The translations under genes were made by a program, and so were the position numbers. The notes beneath the pieces are model-generated. The model worked only from the letters and a program-made list of their open reading frames with translations, ran no database searches and had not been told where the DNA came from. This document shows, in pieces, positions 33,442-41,987 of a DNA stretch of 48,030 bases. Location: assembly GCA_903856085.1 (NCBI GenBank), contig CAIOAT010000027.1, forward strand, positions 1 through 48,030. The letters run 5' to 3'. The stretch is from Candidatus Omnitrophota bacterium. Lineage in GTDB: Bacteria; Omnitrophota; Omnitrophia; Omnitrophales; Aquincolibacteriaceae. Within the stretch, counting starts at the first letter, position 1; every line of letters begins with the position of its first letter.

Positions 33442-34017
33442 TTATGCCGCGTTTTTAATAATCGCGTAATTGTACGTCGATGTATCTGACGCCGTACAAA
33501 CTACGGTAAATCCGGTTGCCGCCGTGATCGTGGCGACGTGTGGCTGAACTCCAACAGTACCACCGACCGTATTCAGCGAAATTACAATAGCGTCGCTGAT
33601 TGCAACATTCGTATTGCTGATGGTAACAGGCGTAACACCATTAGCGACAAATGTACCAACCATGCCGTTTGAGCCTTGTTTCAACACAAGACCTTTTGCG
33701 GCCACCGTGGACGTTACATTGTCAGAGGTGCTAACCCCTGCCGTTGTGGTAAGTCCAGAAGCATTGACCGTTGTAAACGAACCCGCCGCCGGAGTAGACC
33801 CACCAATGGACGCGCCATTGATTGTGCCACTCGTTATAGCCGCGATACGCCCGTCAATCTTCCCGACACCATTACTCACCGAACACGCGCTTGTCGGGTA
33901 ACAATCAACATCGAACACCTGAGCTTGCGCGGCTCCTGCTTTCCTGAACCCGACCGACGCGAACGCCGAGGGCGCAAGAAGGCACAACACCAACAGAACA
34001 ACCAAAAACTTCTTCAT
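33442..34017 (-). CDS. Secreted beta-rich protein of the head region
   Basis: 191 residues with a cleavable Sec signal (KKFLVVLLVLCLLAPSAFA). Residues ~60-100 contain GTINGASIGGSTPAAGSFTT followed by VNASGLTTTAG, the 'xIGGxTPAAGxFTTL' repeat common in tail fibres and adhesins. The C-terminal ~80 residues end in a strand pattern (TISNTNVAISDAIVISLN, YNYAIIKNAA) typical of fibre ends. A signal peptide means this is exported from the host cell rather than packaged; it is placed between cement and tail genes. Perhaps it coats the cell to block superinfection or it enters virions after processing; both are inference. Confidence 0.6.
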   Translation of the reverse strand: MKKFLVVLLVLCLLAPSAFASVGFRKAGAAQAQVFDVDCYPTSACSVSNGVGKIDGRIAAITSGTINGASIGGSTPAAGSFTTVNASGLTTTAGVSTSDNVTSTVAAKGLVLKQGSNGMVGTFVANGVTPVTISNTNVAISDAIVISLNTVGGTVGVQPHVATITAATGFTVVCTASDTSTYNYAIIKNAA

Positions 34018-34042
34018 GGCCTTTGTCTCCTTTTTGCGGTTC

Positions 34043-34079
34043 GGGAGGCGTGTAGACCTGGAGGATCTACTACGCCCCC
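34043..34079. other. Stem-loop upstream of the secreted-protein gene
   Basis: GGGAGGCGTGTAGA pairs with TCTACTACGCCCCC over a 9-base loop with one bulge and one mismatch. No T-tract follows on the minus strand. It may protect the abundant capsid/cement mRNA or modulate translation of the next gene. Confidence 0.35.
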
Positions 34080-34093
34080 TTCCCCGAGATTCA

Positions 34094-34534
34094 CTAATCG
34101 ACCGTGTAAAAGCAATACGCGGTTAGAACACCGGTGCTTTGACCCGCCGCGCCCGCTGTGGTCAGCAAAGCGTAGGTGTCGAGCGTTCCGGTTCCGACAA
34201 CGTACCCCGCGCCCGTAATCTTGATAGGCGTCAAGGCCGTTTGAAGGCCGGTATTCCCTGCCACGGCAAACAGATTCGCCGTGTCTCCGTTCCCGAACGA
34301 GAACGTCAAGCTACCCTGAGCCACCGAAACGGAAAGCTCAAAGCCGAGGATCGTTGCTCCGGCCGGCAAGCTGAACAGCTTGAGCGTGGAGCCGACGTCA
34401 AAAGTCGTCGCCATCGCAAAAGTGTCCACCTGAACCTTGACGCGGCCATCCCACACGCCACGCGCTACCGTCTGAATCCCGCCCGCCAAAATCAGCGTCC
34501 GGTTTGCCCCAACAACATTTACTGGTGTAGTCAT
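34094..34534 (-). CDS. Probable capsid cement/decoration protein (Bbp16-like position)
   Basis: The 146-residue protein is beta-rich (VKVQVDTFAMATTFDVGSTL, FELSVSVAQGSLTFSFGNGD) and immediately follows the capsid gene. In Bordetella phage BPP-1 a ~140-residue cement protein of beta-jelly-roll type follows the capsid gene in the same way. I assign this role from size, composition and place; no cement-specific motif can be cited. Confidence 0.65.
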   Translation of the reverse strand: MTTPVNVVGANRTLILAGGIQTVARGVWDGRVKVQVDTFAMATTFDVGSTLKLFSLPAGATILGFELSVSVAQGSLTFSFGNGDTANLFAVAGNTGLQTALTPIKITGAGYVVGTGTLDTYALLTTAGAAGQSTGVLTAYCFYTVD

Positions 34535-34580
34535 GTTACATTCCCTCCTTTAAGGGTGAGCGATTAAGAATCAGCCGTTA

Positions 34581-35456
34581 CTACGCGGCCAACTCCACGC
34601 ATTGAATTTTCACTACGCGCACTTCCTCAAGGCGGGTTGCGTTCATGCACATCTTGAGATAAATCTGCCAAGCATAGTTCTTGTCTTTCCGTTCATCCAA
34701 ACGGCTCTCGATCTCCTTCTGGATGCCAAGAACAACGCCTTTCTTCTGGTACGCGAAACATTCGCGGTACGCGGCCGTGGCGTCCTGCGTCAAACGCTCG
34801 CAAGGAACCCAATTAAAACCGAGCCAAGTCTTGAGCTCGCCTTCGTACAACGGCTTCACGATGTTGAAATCCGAGCTCGTGACGTCCGTGGTGAGAAGAA
34901 GGTCCTGCAACTGCGCGGCGGTATGCGCCATGAAACGATCCGACTTCTCGACCTGATTGTGGTTCAGGTTCCGCATGGCCGAAATGCAATAGCCCTTGGT
35001 CATGCCGGTATTCGCGACGCCCGCGATCAACTGCCCTGCGGGGAACGTCACCGGTGTTGCACCACCAACGCCTTTGTACGCGGTTCCACCCAACGCACCG
35101 ATGATAAGATCATCAATCTTGCGTTCGGCCGCGGCTTTCTTGGCTTGGAGGTAAGCACCCTTGGGATCGGTAATCATTGCCAGGGCGTCCGTGGGGTCCT
35201 CAAGCGTGTTACCCACGAAATAGCGCGGGGTAAGCATACGCCTCTGGTGGTCGCCGGACTGAACGGGTGTATCCTGATAACGACCGGATAACTCGATCAT
35301 ATCGTCCGCGGCTCCGTACTGGTCGACGAACTTGGCAAGCCCTTTGAAGTTTGAATCAATCATGACCGTCGGACGAAGAGTCGAGGTCATTTGCTGCGCG
35401 AGCAACGTAATATTGTCGCTGTAAGTCTTTTTGGCTAATACATCTGGTGCGCCCAT
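34581..35456 (-). CDS. Major capsid protein
   Basis: The 291-residue product, first after the scaffold region, matches the phage capsid pattern of the BPP-1-like group: YSDNITLLAQQMTSTLRPTV, TPVQSGDHQRRML, EDPTDALAMITDPKGAYL, AAAERKIDDLIIGAL, DRFMAHTAAQLQDLL and a C-terminal VRVVKIQCVELAA. The family forms the HK97-like shell (in BPP-1 with a permuted topology). It follows strong AAAAGGAGATTAC, suiting high expression. No protease gene is visible, so no maturation cleavage is implied. Confidence 0.85.
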   Translation of the reverse strand: MGAPDVLAKKTYSDNITLLAQQMTSTLRPTVMIDSNFKGLAKFVDQYGAADDMIELSGRYQDTPVQSGDHQRRMLTPRYFVGNTLEDPTDALAMITDPKGAYLQAKKAAAERKIDDLIIGALGGTAYKGVGGATPVTFPAGQLIAGVANTGMTKGYCISAMRNLNHNQVEKSDRFMAHTAAQLQDLLLTTDVTSSDFNIVKPLYEGELKTWLGFNWVPCERLTQDATAAYRECFAYQKKGVVLGIQKEIESRLDERKDKNYAWQIYLKMCMNATRLEEVRVVKIQCVELAA

Positions 35457-35596
35457 GTGAGTAATCTCCTTTTAGGTTTTTGAGAAATCCGAGGTATCCT
35501 AATAAGGGCTCGTTTACTGCGTTACATGGGGCGCGTCGCCACGGTATCCCGACTGTCCAACAAAACTACGCTCTACAGGCTTCTTTCCTACTGCTT

Positions 35597-35767
35597 TCAG
35601 GTCGCTTTCGCGGGTGTCTTACTCGCCTGGTCTGAAGGTCCCTGCATCACATAGTTTGCAACTTTTTCGACTTTCTGAATCACCACCGTTGGGTCTGCCG
35701 CATCTCTCATACATTGATGCGGAAACATGATCCTTAAAACCTCAAGCCTACATTCCTGCGCGGTCAT
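35597..35767 (-). CDS. Small phage protein between scaffold and capsid genes
   Basis: A 56-residue frame starts at the ATG overlapping the scaffold stop (ATGA). Its product begins MTAQECRLEVLRIMFPHQC and contains ADPTVVIQKVEKVANYV, a helical pattern seen in short podoviral proteins of unknown function at this site. The overlap, codon use and helix pattern support coding; the function is unknown. Confidence 0.6.
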   Translation of the reverse strand: MTAQECRLEVLRIMFPHQCMRDAADPTVVIQKVEKVANYVMQGPSDQASKTPAKAT

Positions 35768-36588
35768 TGGAGACCGAGAACTTTCCGGCGCAAGTCTTGA
35801 ACCTTCAGCAATGCTTCCTCATGCTTCGGGTCCTCCTCATTCGCCCACGCTCCTTTTCCTTCGATGTATTCTGATTCCATAGCGGAAAGCTCTTTCTGAG
35901 CCGCGGCAACTACCGTCGCGTCTCCTGCCGGCATACTTCCCTGAATAACTTTCACCATGTCCTCGGAGATTGCTTTGCCGAGGCTGTGGAGCTTTTCGAT
36001 GAACTCCGGTTTGTCGATGAACGTCTTGCCGAGCTCCGGTCCAAAGAACGTCTCTGCCGCTTTCGCTGCAAGAGCCACATTGTTGTCGTAGTCATTCCCC
36101 CATTTCCCTTTCAGTTCGGTCTGCGCGGCCGTTGACTTCTCTTTCTGCGCGGCCTCCATCCGTTCGATGTTCGAGGACGCCATGAGAAGAAACTCGGGAT
36201 ACATCGCCTCGGCCTGTGCTTTAGTCAGGTCGTGCTTGTAAACATACGCCTTAAACGCTTTCTCGATCTCGGGCGTCGCCTGTGCTCCCGCGTGGAGCTT
36301 ATCCGGGGCTTTGAGCTTGTACCCATCTTCAGTCTCCGGTACTCCCAATTTCATCTTGAACGCCTTGCGTTCCTCCGGGGTCGCCTTATCGTCGGGGATA
36401 ATGACCGACTTCCCGACCCTCTCTACCGCGCTCAAATGACCCTTCACGAACTCGTCTGAGGTCTTGTACTTCGAGACGTTCGGGTTCTCCCGCGCTTCCT
36501 TCGGAAACGCGTGCTGCCAATTCGTCTGCATAAAACTCTCTGCCGCTTCCTCCGTGTCCACCGCTTTCAAATCTTCGAGTATTCCCAT
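35764..36588 (-). CDS. Capsid scaffolding protein
   Basis: 274 residues, helical and highly charged, with no motif of an enzyme. The stretch NPNVSKYKTSDEFVKGHLSA, VIIPDDKATPEERKAF and GVPETEDGYKL is the typical scaffold N-terminal pattern in tailed phages. It lies between portal and capsid genes, where scaffolds usually sit. The Lys/Glu-rich C-terminus (residues ~225-274) is the likely coat-binding helix. Confidence 0.75.
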   Translation of the reverse strand: MGILEDLKAVDTEEAAESFMQTNWQHAFPKEARENPNVSKYKTSDEFVKGHLSAVERVGKSVIIPDDKATPEERKAFKMKLGVPETEDGYKLKAPDKLHAGAQATPEIEKAFKAYVYKHDLTKAQAEAMYPEFLLMASSNIERMEAAQKEKSTAAQTELKGKWGNDYDNNVALAAKAAETFFGPELGKTFIDKPEFIEKLHSLGKAISEDMVKVIQGSMPAGDATVVAAAQKELSAMESEYIEGKGAWANEEDPKHEEALLKVQDLRRKVLGLQ

Positions 36589-36613
36589 TTCATCTTCTCC
36601 TTGAGGGCGCGGA

Positions 36614-36862
36614 TTACTCCGCGGTTTCCTCTGGTTCTGGTTGCATCATTGTTCCGATGTGAAGCACTAAACGCCTCGCGCCTTCTGCGTGAGCATCGGG
36701 AGCCGGCGCGAAGATACACCCCCGATTCTTTAAATCCTCCAATACAAGCTGTCCACTTGCCGAGTTGAACGTATCGAAATACGCCCGCTCAAGTTCCGGA
36801 CAACTTTCTGACCCGTAGCCGACCATCTGCTTTAAACGAGATTGAAGGACTTGGTTCTTCAT
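36614..36862 (-). CDS. Bbp19-like phage protein
   Basis: 82 residues. The segment ERAYFDTFNSASGQLVLEDL followed by RRLVLHIGTMM matches the small Bbp19-like domain of BPP-1-type podoviruses (FxxxFxSxxGxxVLxDL and a short GRRxxVLxI stretch). Function is unknown. The start overlaps the preceding gene by ATGA. Confidence 0.65.
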   Translation of the reverse strand: MKNQVLQSRLKQMVGYGSESCPELERAYFDTFNSASGQLVLEDLKNRGCIFAPAPDAHAEGARRLVLHIGTMMQPEPEETAE

Positions 36863-37494
36863 AGGACAACGGGCTCTAAAACAATCTCGGCCGACTCATT
36901 TACACAAGGACATTCCCCCTGATACTCTCCTCCGGTCTTGAGCTTCCATACCGAGAAATTCTGATGGCACTTGTCGCATACCCGCGTTTCCTCGTACTTG
37001 TCATACGCGGGAGCCTGTGCCGGCGCGTTGTGCCGCACGAACTCCATATCGCTTTCAAACACTTGTATCCTGCCGTAATCGACGTCAAGCACCTCAAGTA
37101 TTGTGATGAACTTCCGTTCTCCGGGGCCGGCCTCGGGATCTTTCATTCTCATTTTTTTAATGACCGTGTATTCCTTGCCAAGCGTGAGAGTAAGGCCATC
37201 ATCCCTACGGCTGATGTTGACGCACTTCACAACGTCGCGCTCTTGGATACCACGGACGGATTGGATAATTCCTCTATCCGTTTCGTCACGCTGTCTCTCG
37301 GCCATTTGTTTCGGTGTCTCAACCGGCATAATCGGCCGGTATCCGTTGTCCGATTCTTCCGCTTTGCATTTGCTGAACAACTCCCCGATTGTCATTTCAG
37401 GGTTGTAGTGAAGCACCTTCCCGCCAACGACAAGAACAAGAGCGGGAAACCCTCGTTCGTCCTGCTGTGCTTGAACCTCCAGTATAAGTTTCAT
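36859..37494 (-). CDS. Phage protein with zinc-ribbon-like cysteines
   Basis: The 211-residue product has a helical, charged N-terminal half (residues ~40-85), a beta segment (GKEYTVIKKMRM, FITILEVLDVDYGRIQVFESD), and a C-terminal C173-DK-C176-HQNF ... C195-P-C197 cysteine cluster that could bind zinc. Both ends use ATGA overlaps. No known function; it lies between portal and scaffold genes and may be an assembly or DNA-handling accessory. Confidence 0.6.
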   Translation of the reverse strand: MKLILEVQAQQDERGFPALVLVVGGKVLHYNPEMTIGELFSKCKAEESDNGYRPIMPVETPKQMAERQRDETDRGIIQSVRGIQERDVVKCVNISRRDDGLTLTLGKEYTVIKKMRMKDPEAGPGERKFITILEVLDVDYGRIQVFESDMEFVRHNAPAQAPAYDKYEETRVCDKCHQNFSVWKLKTGGEYQGECPCVNESAEIVLEPVVL

Positions 37495-37973
37495 AAATTC
37501 CCTTCCTCCTGGTCTCGGTGCGCCTTGAAATAATCCGCGTAAATCGCCTCCGCCTTAGCTATCCCCTCGGCGGTGTACGCTTCCTTCAACCGAAAAATTT
37601 TCTTGTAATCAAGGCCATGCTCCTTGATAAGCCACTTCGTTTTGTCATGGAGACCTTTCTCCGCGTCAATCAACATCTTGGCAAGGCTTCTCGTCATATC
37701 CCATTCCCAATCGTGAGCATCATCGACGAACCCCGCCGCTTCGTTCCTCTCACGATCTGCCGTTGTCTTGTTTCCCCAAGCCTCAAGGCTGTCGGTCATA
37801 AGATGGTCGCGCTCAAGCGGGGTGTAGACCTTATGCTTTGTGAGACCTAAAACTGTCGTTTCAATCGTCTCAAGATTCTTATTCGGAGCGAACACATGAG
37901 ACAGAACGAGACGATAAAGCAACGGGAGACTTGCCGCCTCTTTATCAACAACCCTGTAGAGAGGAGCGACCAT
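37491..37973 (-). CDS. Phage protein of unknown function next to portal
   Basis: 160 residues, helical throughout and charged (SLAKMLIDAEKGLHDKTKWL, GLDYKKIFRLKEAYTAEGIA). No signal or membrane segment. TAATG overlap with the portal stop (37973) indicates translational coupling with it. Perhaps an assembly factor. Confidence 0.55.
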   Translation of the reverse strand: MVAPLYRVVDKEAASLPLLYRLVLSHVFAPNKNLETIETTVLGLTKHKVYTPLERDHLMTDSLEAWGNKTTADRERNEAAGFVDDAHDWEWDMTRSLAKMLIDAEKGLHDKTKWLIKEHGLDYKKIFRLKEAYTAEGIAKAEAIYADYFKAHRDQEEGNL

Positions 37974-39613
37974 TATTTTTTATCCTCCGCGCCGGCCTTG
38001 GCGCCGTGGAGCTTCCCTTTTGCGTCCGTCTCCTGAATATCCGCGGCCTTCTGGCCTGCCTCTAGTTTCATCTGCATAGCCGCAAGCTCCTGACGCTTGG
38101 CTCGAAGCTCTTTAATCTTCTGTTCCTCGGCCAAGTATTGCGGCTCAATACCCATCAAATGCCCTATTCCCTTGAGCATCTTGTCACGCTCTAGGTTATC
38201 CATCACATTAGGATCACCACCGGCAACCGTCATGGTCATGTTAAAGAAATTCATGATATCCCCGACCTCGGCCGACCTCTGAGCCTTGGCAAGCGGGGAT
38301 AGGTAAGTTATTCCAAACTCACGCCCTCTCAAGATATCGGGGAGCTTCGGAAGTAGTTTCAATTCCTCGGCGTCTCGGTAAAGCCCGATAAACATCGGGT
38401 CTAGCACTTCGTGTTGGTGTCTGCCAACCACCGGACCAAGGAGAATCATGTTCTCAAGTACTCGTCTCTGGACTTCGGGAACCGTCATTTGCTTATCAAT
38501 AGCCGAAAGAGCGCGGAACAACGGGACGTAAAACCCTTCTTCAATCGCCTGTTTCGTCTCGTTTATCTCCTGTTCCGTGATCTGGTAATTCCCTCGGTTC
38601 GTCGGCCACGCTTCAATCTGCCCTACAGGAGTCTTGGAGTCTCGGTAACTTATTCCGGCGGGATTCTGATTGAGCGGCATCACAAACCCACGATTCGGCA
38701 TTATGACGGGACTATCCGCGTTCTTCATGGCGGCTCTTAGGCTCGTCCGTTTCATGGCGTTTTTGAGGCGAATATCCGCTAAGACGTCCATCGCGGGAGA
38801 TGTTCCGCGCGGGTCGCAAGCCTCTTTCCAAAACCGGCCGACATGGTGTCTCAGGTCTTTAAAGCCCGATTCCTCAATGAGATGCTTCCCTTTTTTCTCG
38901 ATCCAAAGGCTCTCGAACGGCATATTTTGGTTATCAATCTTCGAGAAATCCCTGCGCTCTCTCGGACGCACCGACCACATAAAATCAAACTCGTCGAAAG
39001 GTTTGTCCTCAAGCACCTTAGCTATGACGTTCTTTCCCGCCTTCGCTCCCCACATCATGTATGCCTGGATCGCGGACAGAGGGAACGTCCGGTACACGCC
39101 GCACACACTCCCGTAAGCATCTTCCTCGATCATGATTTGCTCAACCGGGATCGTGTCGAACCTTACCCCTTGCTTGAAATCCGGAAGGCGGCAGATATCG
39201 CCCATTCCGAAAACTCCATGATCTATGTAAAACTCCTGCATCGACGTATCGAAGTTGGAAGCGCGAATCATATCAAGAACGACCTCGGTACAATCGTACC
39301 AATACTGCTGTACCTCTCGGTTCTCGTTGAGCATCTTCGCTTCAGGTCCGACGCATTGATACCCGAAGAACTTTGTCATGGGGTTAGTCATGTTGAAATG
39401 AAATCCGGCGCACATAATCTTGACCGCGCGGATCGCTGTGGAGTCGTATAGGAAATTGAAATTAAAACGCTCTCCGTGTTGCTTCGGCGCGTTAATCCAT
39501 GCCTTGCGAGGCAAAGCGAAGTCTGCGACGTCCTGATACTGCCCGAGCCAATTAGACGCTTGGTTGCGTAGCTGTTGCTCGTTTAGAAGCGTCTGCTGTA
39601 CGTTTCCGCCCAT
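37973..39613 (-). CDS. Head-to-tail connector (portal) protein
   Basis: 546 residues with the podovirus connector pattern: FNFNFLYDSTAIRAVKIMCA, FHFNMTNPMTKFFGY, NPAGISYRDSKTPVG and EAWPTNRGNYQIT, then YVPLFRALSAIDKQMTVPEV and VVGRHQHEVLDPMFIGLYRD. Connectors of this family form the dodecameric ring through which DNA is packaged. The C-terminal ~60 residues are a charged helix (KELRAKRQELAAMQMKLEAG) for the core proteins. The family is usually 500-560 residues, so length is normal. Confidence 0.85.
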   Translation of the reverse strand: MGGNVQQTLLNEQQLRNQASNWLGQYQDVADFALPRKAWINAPKQHGERFNFNFLYDSTAIRAVKIMCAGFHFNMTNPMTKFFGYQCVGPEAKMLNENREVQQYWYDCTEVVLDMIRASNFDTSMQEFYIDHGVFGMGDICRLPDFKQGVRFDTIPVEQIMIEEDAYGSVCGVYRTFPLSAIQAYMMWGAKAGKNVIAKVLEDKPFDEFDFMWSVRPRERRDFSKIDNQNMPFESLWIEKKGKHLIEESGFKDLRHHVGRFWKEACDPRGTSPAMDVLADIRLKNAMKRTSLRAAMKNADSPVIMPNRGFVMPLNQNPAGISYRDSKTPVGQIEAWPTNRGNYQITEQEINETKQAIEEGFYVPLFRALSAIDKQMTVPEVQRRVLENMILLGPVVGRHQHEVLDPMFIGLYRDAEELKLLPKLPDILRGREFGITYLSPLAKAQRSAEVGDIMNFFNMTMTVAGGDPNVMDNLERDKMLKGIGHLMGIEPQYLAEEQKIKELRAKRQELAAMQMKLEAGQKAADIQETDAKGKLHGAKAGAEDKK

Positions 39614-39633
39614 TAGGAGCCTCGCTTTTTAGC

Positions 39634-39647
39634 GTTTACCGATAAAC
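39634..39647. other. Palindromic GTTTA-CCGA-TAAAC box between connector and upstream gene
   Basis: A 5-bp perfect inverted repeat with 4-base centre in the 60-base gap. Similar to the boxes at 20567 and 43041. It could be an operator or mRNA hairpin. Confidence 0.25.
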
Positions 39648-39673
39648 TAAACTTTTTAGACAAAAAAATATCT

Positions 39674-39907
39674 TTACTGCCCTACGAGTGTTTTCTGCGC
39701 TGTGTCTTTTTGTCCTGGCATACCAACACCCGCGCCACCGGCTGTCGCTGTCGTTCCACCGGACGCGATTGCAGCGCGTCTTTGATCTGCCGCTGCTTTT
39801 TGCGCCGCGGCGAGAGAATCAACCGGACTTGGAGCGGGAGGAGGAGGTAGCTGCTTCGGTTCCGATTTTTTCCCGCCTCCGAAGATCGCTTGAAACAAAC
39901 CGGCCAT
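39674..39907 (-). CDS. Small virion-region protein
   Basis: 77 residues: a short hydrophobic start (MAGLFQAIFGGGKKSEPKQ), a Pro-rich spacer (PPPPAPSP), a helix with DSLAAAQKAAADQRRAA, Gly-rich stretch, and the end QKTLVGQ. Small proteins with a GlyGly/Pro linker and a terminal KTLLGQ-like end sit between terminase and portal genes in many T7-like phages. Start overlaps the GNAT-like stop (TAATG). Confidence 0.6.
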   Translation of the reverse strand: MAGLFQAIFGGGKKSEPKQLPPPPAPSPVDSLAAAQKAAADQRRAAIASGGTTATAGGAGVGMPGQKDTAQKTLVGQ

Positions 39908-40383
39908 TATTCTCTCCGCTTTTCTAGCAAGACAAATTCATGGGAAAAATATTCTTTGCGTTCTACTTCTTTGAACCCGAGACGTTCGCAAAGTTTCTTT
40001 TCTAAAATGTTTCGCGCATCAATGCCTATAAAAAGAATATCACAAGTGTTCAAAGAAAAGAAATAATTACAAACTATTTCACCGGCCTCGAGGCTCCACC
40101 GCTTTTGATTCTTGATGGATCGAGCAAGAACGTCGTCGCGATACCCGTCAAGAGACCACCGGTCCGCGTCCTTGTGATAGCAAAGATAAATCACACCGCC
40201 TAGCACTCCATCCGAGGAATAAACGAGCCAAAAGTATTTCCCGTTCTGTACCGCTTCCTCGTACTTCGCTCGCGGCAATAAATCTTTCTCGAAACGATAT
40301 TGACCCATCAACTGAAAAAGATATTCCATGTTCCACGGCTCGGAGAATGGAATAAGTTTTACGTTCTCGCTTTCGAGGATCAT
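39907..40383 (-). CDS. GNAT-fold acyltransferase-like protein
   Basis: The chosen ATG (40383) overlaps the terminase stop (ATGA); a GTG three codons earlier is in frame. The product of 158 residues has the GNAT strand order: LVYSSDGVLGGVIYLCY (strands 3-4), a short acetyl-CoA loop region, then DILFIGIDARNILEKKLCERLGFKEVER (the final alpha4-beta6 of the fold with GF-KEV). Some T7-like and BPP-like phages carry a GNAT protein beside the terminase. The target is unknown; the Q/RxxGxG/A loop is not clear. Confidence 0.6.
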   Translation of the reverse strand: MILESENVKLIPFSEPWNMEYLFQLMGQYRFEKDLLPRAKYEEAVQNGKYFWLVYSSDGVLGGVIYLCYHKDADRWSLDGYRDDVLARSIKNQKRWSLEAGEIVCNYFFSLNTCDILFIGIDARNILEKKLCERLGFKEVERKEYFSHEFVLLEKRRE

Positions 40384-41987
40384 GTCGACCACCGCGGAAG
40401 GCCTTGAACGCTCCGGTACAAATCTTCATCGGCCATGCTGTGCCCCGGCAAGTTATTCGCGTCCCCGTAAGTGCGATCGACATACTTCTGCTCAAACGCC
40501 CATTGAAGCATCTTGTAGCAATCTCCGCGCCCAGGAGACCGGCCCAGGTTCTCTTTGATCTCCTCTTTCGGAATGACCTGAAGCATTCCGTTATTTTTGT
40601 TCTCGATCCACAAGTCTTGATCCAGGTCCTCGATGAGTTCGGTGTCTAACGCATTGATTGACGCGTGACCGCGTAACGCTCTGTCGCGAGTAACGAACGC
40701 CGCTTCCGCTCTCATGTTGGCGTATATGTATTTCTTCATGGCCTCCGGTGAGTCCTCCGCACCCTCAAAGACCGTGGACTTCCCCGACCCATGAAACTTG
40801 ATGATCTGAATACCGCGCATGAGCTCCGGAGACCGTTGCTCCAAAAGCATGAGCTCCTGATAGCCTTTGATCCCAACGCCGTCACAATCGACGATGATGT
40901 AATAGCCGTTTACTTCCTTGCACATGGCGACGGCCTCAAGCGCACCCAAGGACGGAGCCATTCTGCTTTGAGTTTTTACCTTCAAAATATCGCCATTGTT
41001 CCCGCCCATCCATACCTCGTCGTCAACGCCTTCACCTGAAGGGTCCCACGCAACCCCGGCGTTCTTGTCGTGCGCGTGAAGCATACCATTCCTGCCTTTC
41101 ATCAAGGCTATGAGGCTTTCGGGGAATATCGAATTGATACCGCCTTCTGGCACTTGACCAAGGACTCTGCCAATCCACCGAGGGTCTTGTTCCCCCCACT
41201 TCTTGCGCTTGTCCTCTACCCACTCAAAAGACGCAAGACCAGGTAGCACTTCTCGACGTTCAACGTAGTTCGGATTCTCAAGACAAGACAGGTTGAATAC
41301 GATGTTTTGAATATTGTCTTTGAGCCCTTTCGCGAACCGGCCTTTGGCGCGGGTTGGATTCCCGAGGAAGATTACGAGAACTCTACCGGCAGTCGTGATC
41401 GCGTCAATCTGGTCATAGATAGGGTCCTCCACGGCCTGAGATTCGGTAACGAGTACAGCGACGTTTGGAGCGTGAAAACCTTGGAACTTTCCTCCTCCGC
41501 CCTCTTTCGTGGCGCCTACTTCCTTCGTTGTGAAGCCTGTTAAATACCAATCAATCGCCACCTCGATACGCGGAATAACAAACGCCTTGCCGCCAAGAAT
41601 GACCCTGCGCTTGTTCCAATGGCTCAGAGTCTCTTTCCACATAATGTCGTTTACCTGGCGATCCGTTGGGCCAGTAAGAATGACATTCGACGGTCTAAAC
41701 GTCTCAAGAAACCAACATGCGATCCCGCCGGTGATAAAGTCTTTCCCGAGAGAATGACCGGAACCGATGTAGATTTGCTTGCGCTCATTTATTGCGCGTG
41801 TACACGCTGCGAGAAGATTCTCCTGCATCGACCAGATGGCGGGCTGACCGGGATATTTGTCGAGATCCCCTGTCTTTCTCCAAACATACTTTAAGCCGAG
41901 TTGTTCTTTGCGGTATTTATTCGCGTCCGCTTGCCAAGAATTAACTCGATTTCGTAGGATTTCTGTTTCGCTTTCGATCTTCTTCAT
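40380..41987 (-). CDS. Terminase large subunit (ATPase and nuclease)
   Basis: 535 residues. ATPase: Walker A-like GSGHSLGKDF (75-84), Walker B VAVLVTES (176-183, Glu182), coupling motif LGNPT (208-212). Nuclease (RNase H fold): AWDPSGEGVDD (Asp315), IIVDCDGVG (Asp367), and a third acidic residue in GDCYKML near 505. The enzyme translocates and cuts concatemeric DNA into the procapsid. The next gene is the small subunit, whose 3' end it overlaps by 47 bases. Confidence 0.9.
   Translation of the reverse strand: MKKIESETEILRNRVNSWQADANKYRKEQLGLKYVWRKTGDLDKYPGQPAIWSMQENLLAACTRAINERKQIYIGSGHSLGKDFITGGIACWFLETFRPSNVILTGPTDRQVNDIMWKETLSHWNKRRVILGGKAFVIPRIEVAIDWYLTGFTTKEVGATKEGGGGKFQGFHAPNVAVLVTESQAVEDPIYDQIDAITTAGRVLVIFLGNPTRAKGRFAKGLKDNIQNIVFNLSCLENPNYVERREVLPGLASFEWVEDKRKKWGEQDPRWIGRVLGQVPEGGINSIFPESLIALMKGRNGMLHAHDKNAGVAWDPSGEGVDDEVWMGGNNGDILKVKTQSRMAPSLGALEAVAMCKEVNGYYIIVDCDGVGIKGYQELMLLEQRSPELMRGIQIIKFHGSGKSTVFEGAEDSPEAMKKYIYANMRAEAAFVTRDRALRGHASINALDTELIEDLDQDLWIENKNNGMLQVIPKEEIKENLGRSPGRGDCYKMLQWAFEQKYVDRTYGDANNLPGHSMADEDLYRSVQGLPRWST

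Noticed and set aside
34602-35291. Plus-strand frame of 229 codons
   Set aside because: It is antisense to the clearly recognised capsid gene, which has a strong ribosome binding site and family match.
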